A stretch of 5,739 nt of DNA, taken from contig SKWF01000094.1 in assembly GCA_007129085.1 (NCBI GenBank), positions 1 to 5,739 on the forward strand, in the 5' to 3' direction. The stretch comes from Balneolaceae bacterium (GTDB lineage Bacteria; Bacteroidota; Rhodothermia; Balneolales; Balneolaceae). The notes beneath the pieces are model-generated. The model did not search any database and was not told the origin of the DNA. It saw only the letters and a program-made list of their open reading frames with translations. The translations under genes were made by a program, and so were the position numbers. Shown in pieces: positions 5,620-5,739 of this stretch (positions are counted from its first letter, which is position 1; every line of letters begins with the position of its first letter).

Positions 5620-5739
5620 TTAAAAATCTATTCCAATAGAGAAGTAGTGGATTGCTGAGCTTCCGAAACCTGACCGTGTATAAGGCCAGCCTACATCATA
5701 TCGAAATGGGAGTCCCAGAAGTATGGTTCTAAGCCCAAA
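5620..5739 (-). CDS. C-terminal end of a putative outer-membrane beta-barrel protein (partial)
   Basis: The last 39 codons of a minus-strand gene that enters from the right edge are visible, ending in TAA at 5622-5620. The translation includes LLGLPFRYDVGWPYTRSGFG and ends AIHYFSIGIDF. Alternating polar and hydrophobic residues (FRYDVGWP; HYFSIGIDF) and a terminal Phe are typical of the last strands of an outer-membrane barrel recognised by the BamA machinery. The pattern 'L-PFR-D-GW... YFSIG-DF' resembles the tails of barrels in the Omp85/surface-antigen type and of large TolB/WD40-propeller-containing outer-membrane proteins from this phylum. I cannot decide between them from 39 residues. 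It converges on the GH31-like gene and shares the hairpin at 5571-5603. Confidence 0.65.
   Translation of the reverse strand, partial: FGLRTILLGLPFRYDVGWPYTRSGFGSSAIHYFSIGIDF

Noticed and set aside
1..5739. Mobile element, defence system, phage or CRISPR content
   Set aside because: All intact genes are recognisable housekeeping or envelope types, with no transposase, integrase, long terminal repeats, regularly spaced repeats or toxin-antitoxin-like pair. A, T, G and C use is even along the window by eye.

Overview
This looks like an ordinary chromosomal window from a Gram-negative bacterium of the Bacteroidota/Balneolota type. The evidence is an LptC-like lipoprotein followed by an exported protein fitting an OstA/LptA start, an outer-membrane barrel C-terminus ending in Phe, mostly absent Shine-Dalgarno sequences, and AT-rich upstream regions with weak TAnnTTTG-like boxes. 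Phylum is an inference from gene content; Balneolota is a guess. I see no mobile element, CRISPR array, tRNA or rRNA, and no gene-free stretch longer than about 200 bases.

Left half (1-2942, minus strand): a compact four-gene block, read right to left. It holds an AGCS-family alanine/glycine:cation symporter with an extra soluble insert, uracil phosphoribosyltransferase (upp), the LPS-export lipoprotein LptC, and the first 38 residues of a signal-peptide-bearing protein that is probably the OstA-like/LptA partner. Spacings are 12 nt, a short overlap and a TGATG overlap, so the block is probably one transcript joining amino-acid uptake, pyrimidine salvage and envelope LPS transport. The last two genes plausibly act together; the link with the first two looks like operon packing.

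Middle (2943-3564): a 194-base divergent promoter region separates the symporter from a plus-strand HU/IHF-family DNA-binding protein. It contains an imperfect inverted repeat around a candidate -7 box for the symporter. The HU gene is followed by a 9-bp perfect hairpin with a T-rich tail, probably its terminator.

Right part (3565-5739): a 666-residue plus-strand putative lipoprotein. It has an N-terminal CBM6/35-like beta-sandwich, a strikingly shortened GH31-like barrel, and well-preserved GH31 C-terminal beta-domains. The usual GH31 nucleophile motif is not recognisable, so it may be a non-catalytic or divergent family member; this is the most unusual item here. A strong bidirectional hairpin separates it from the convergent C-terminus of an outer-membrane beta-barrel protein that runs off the right edge.
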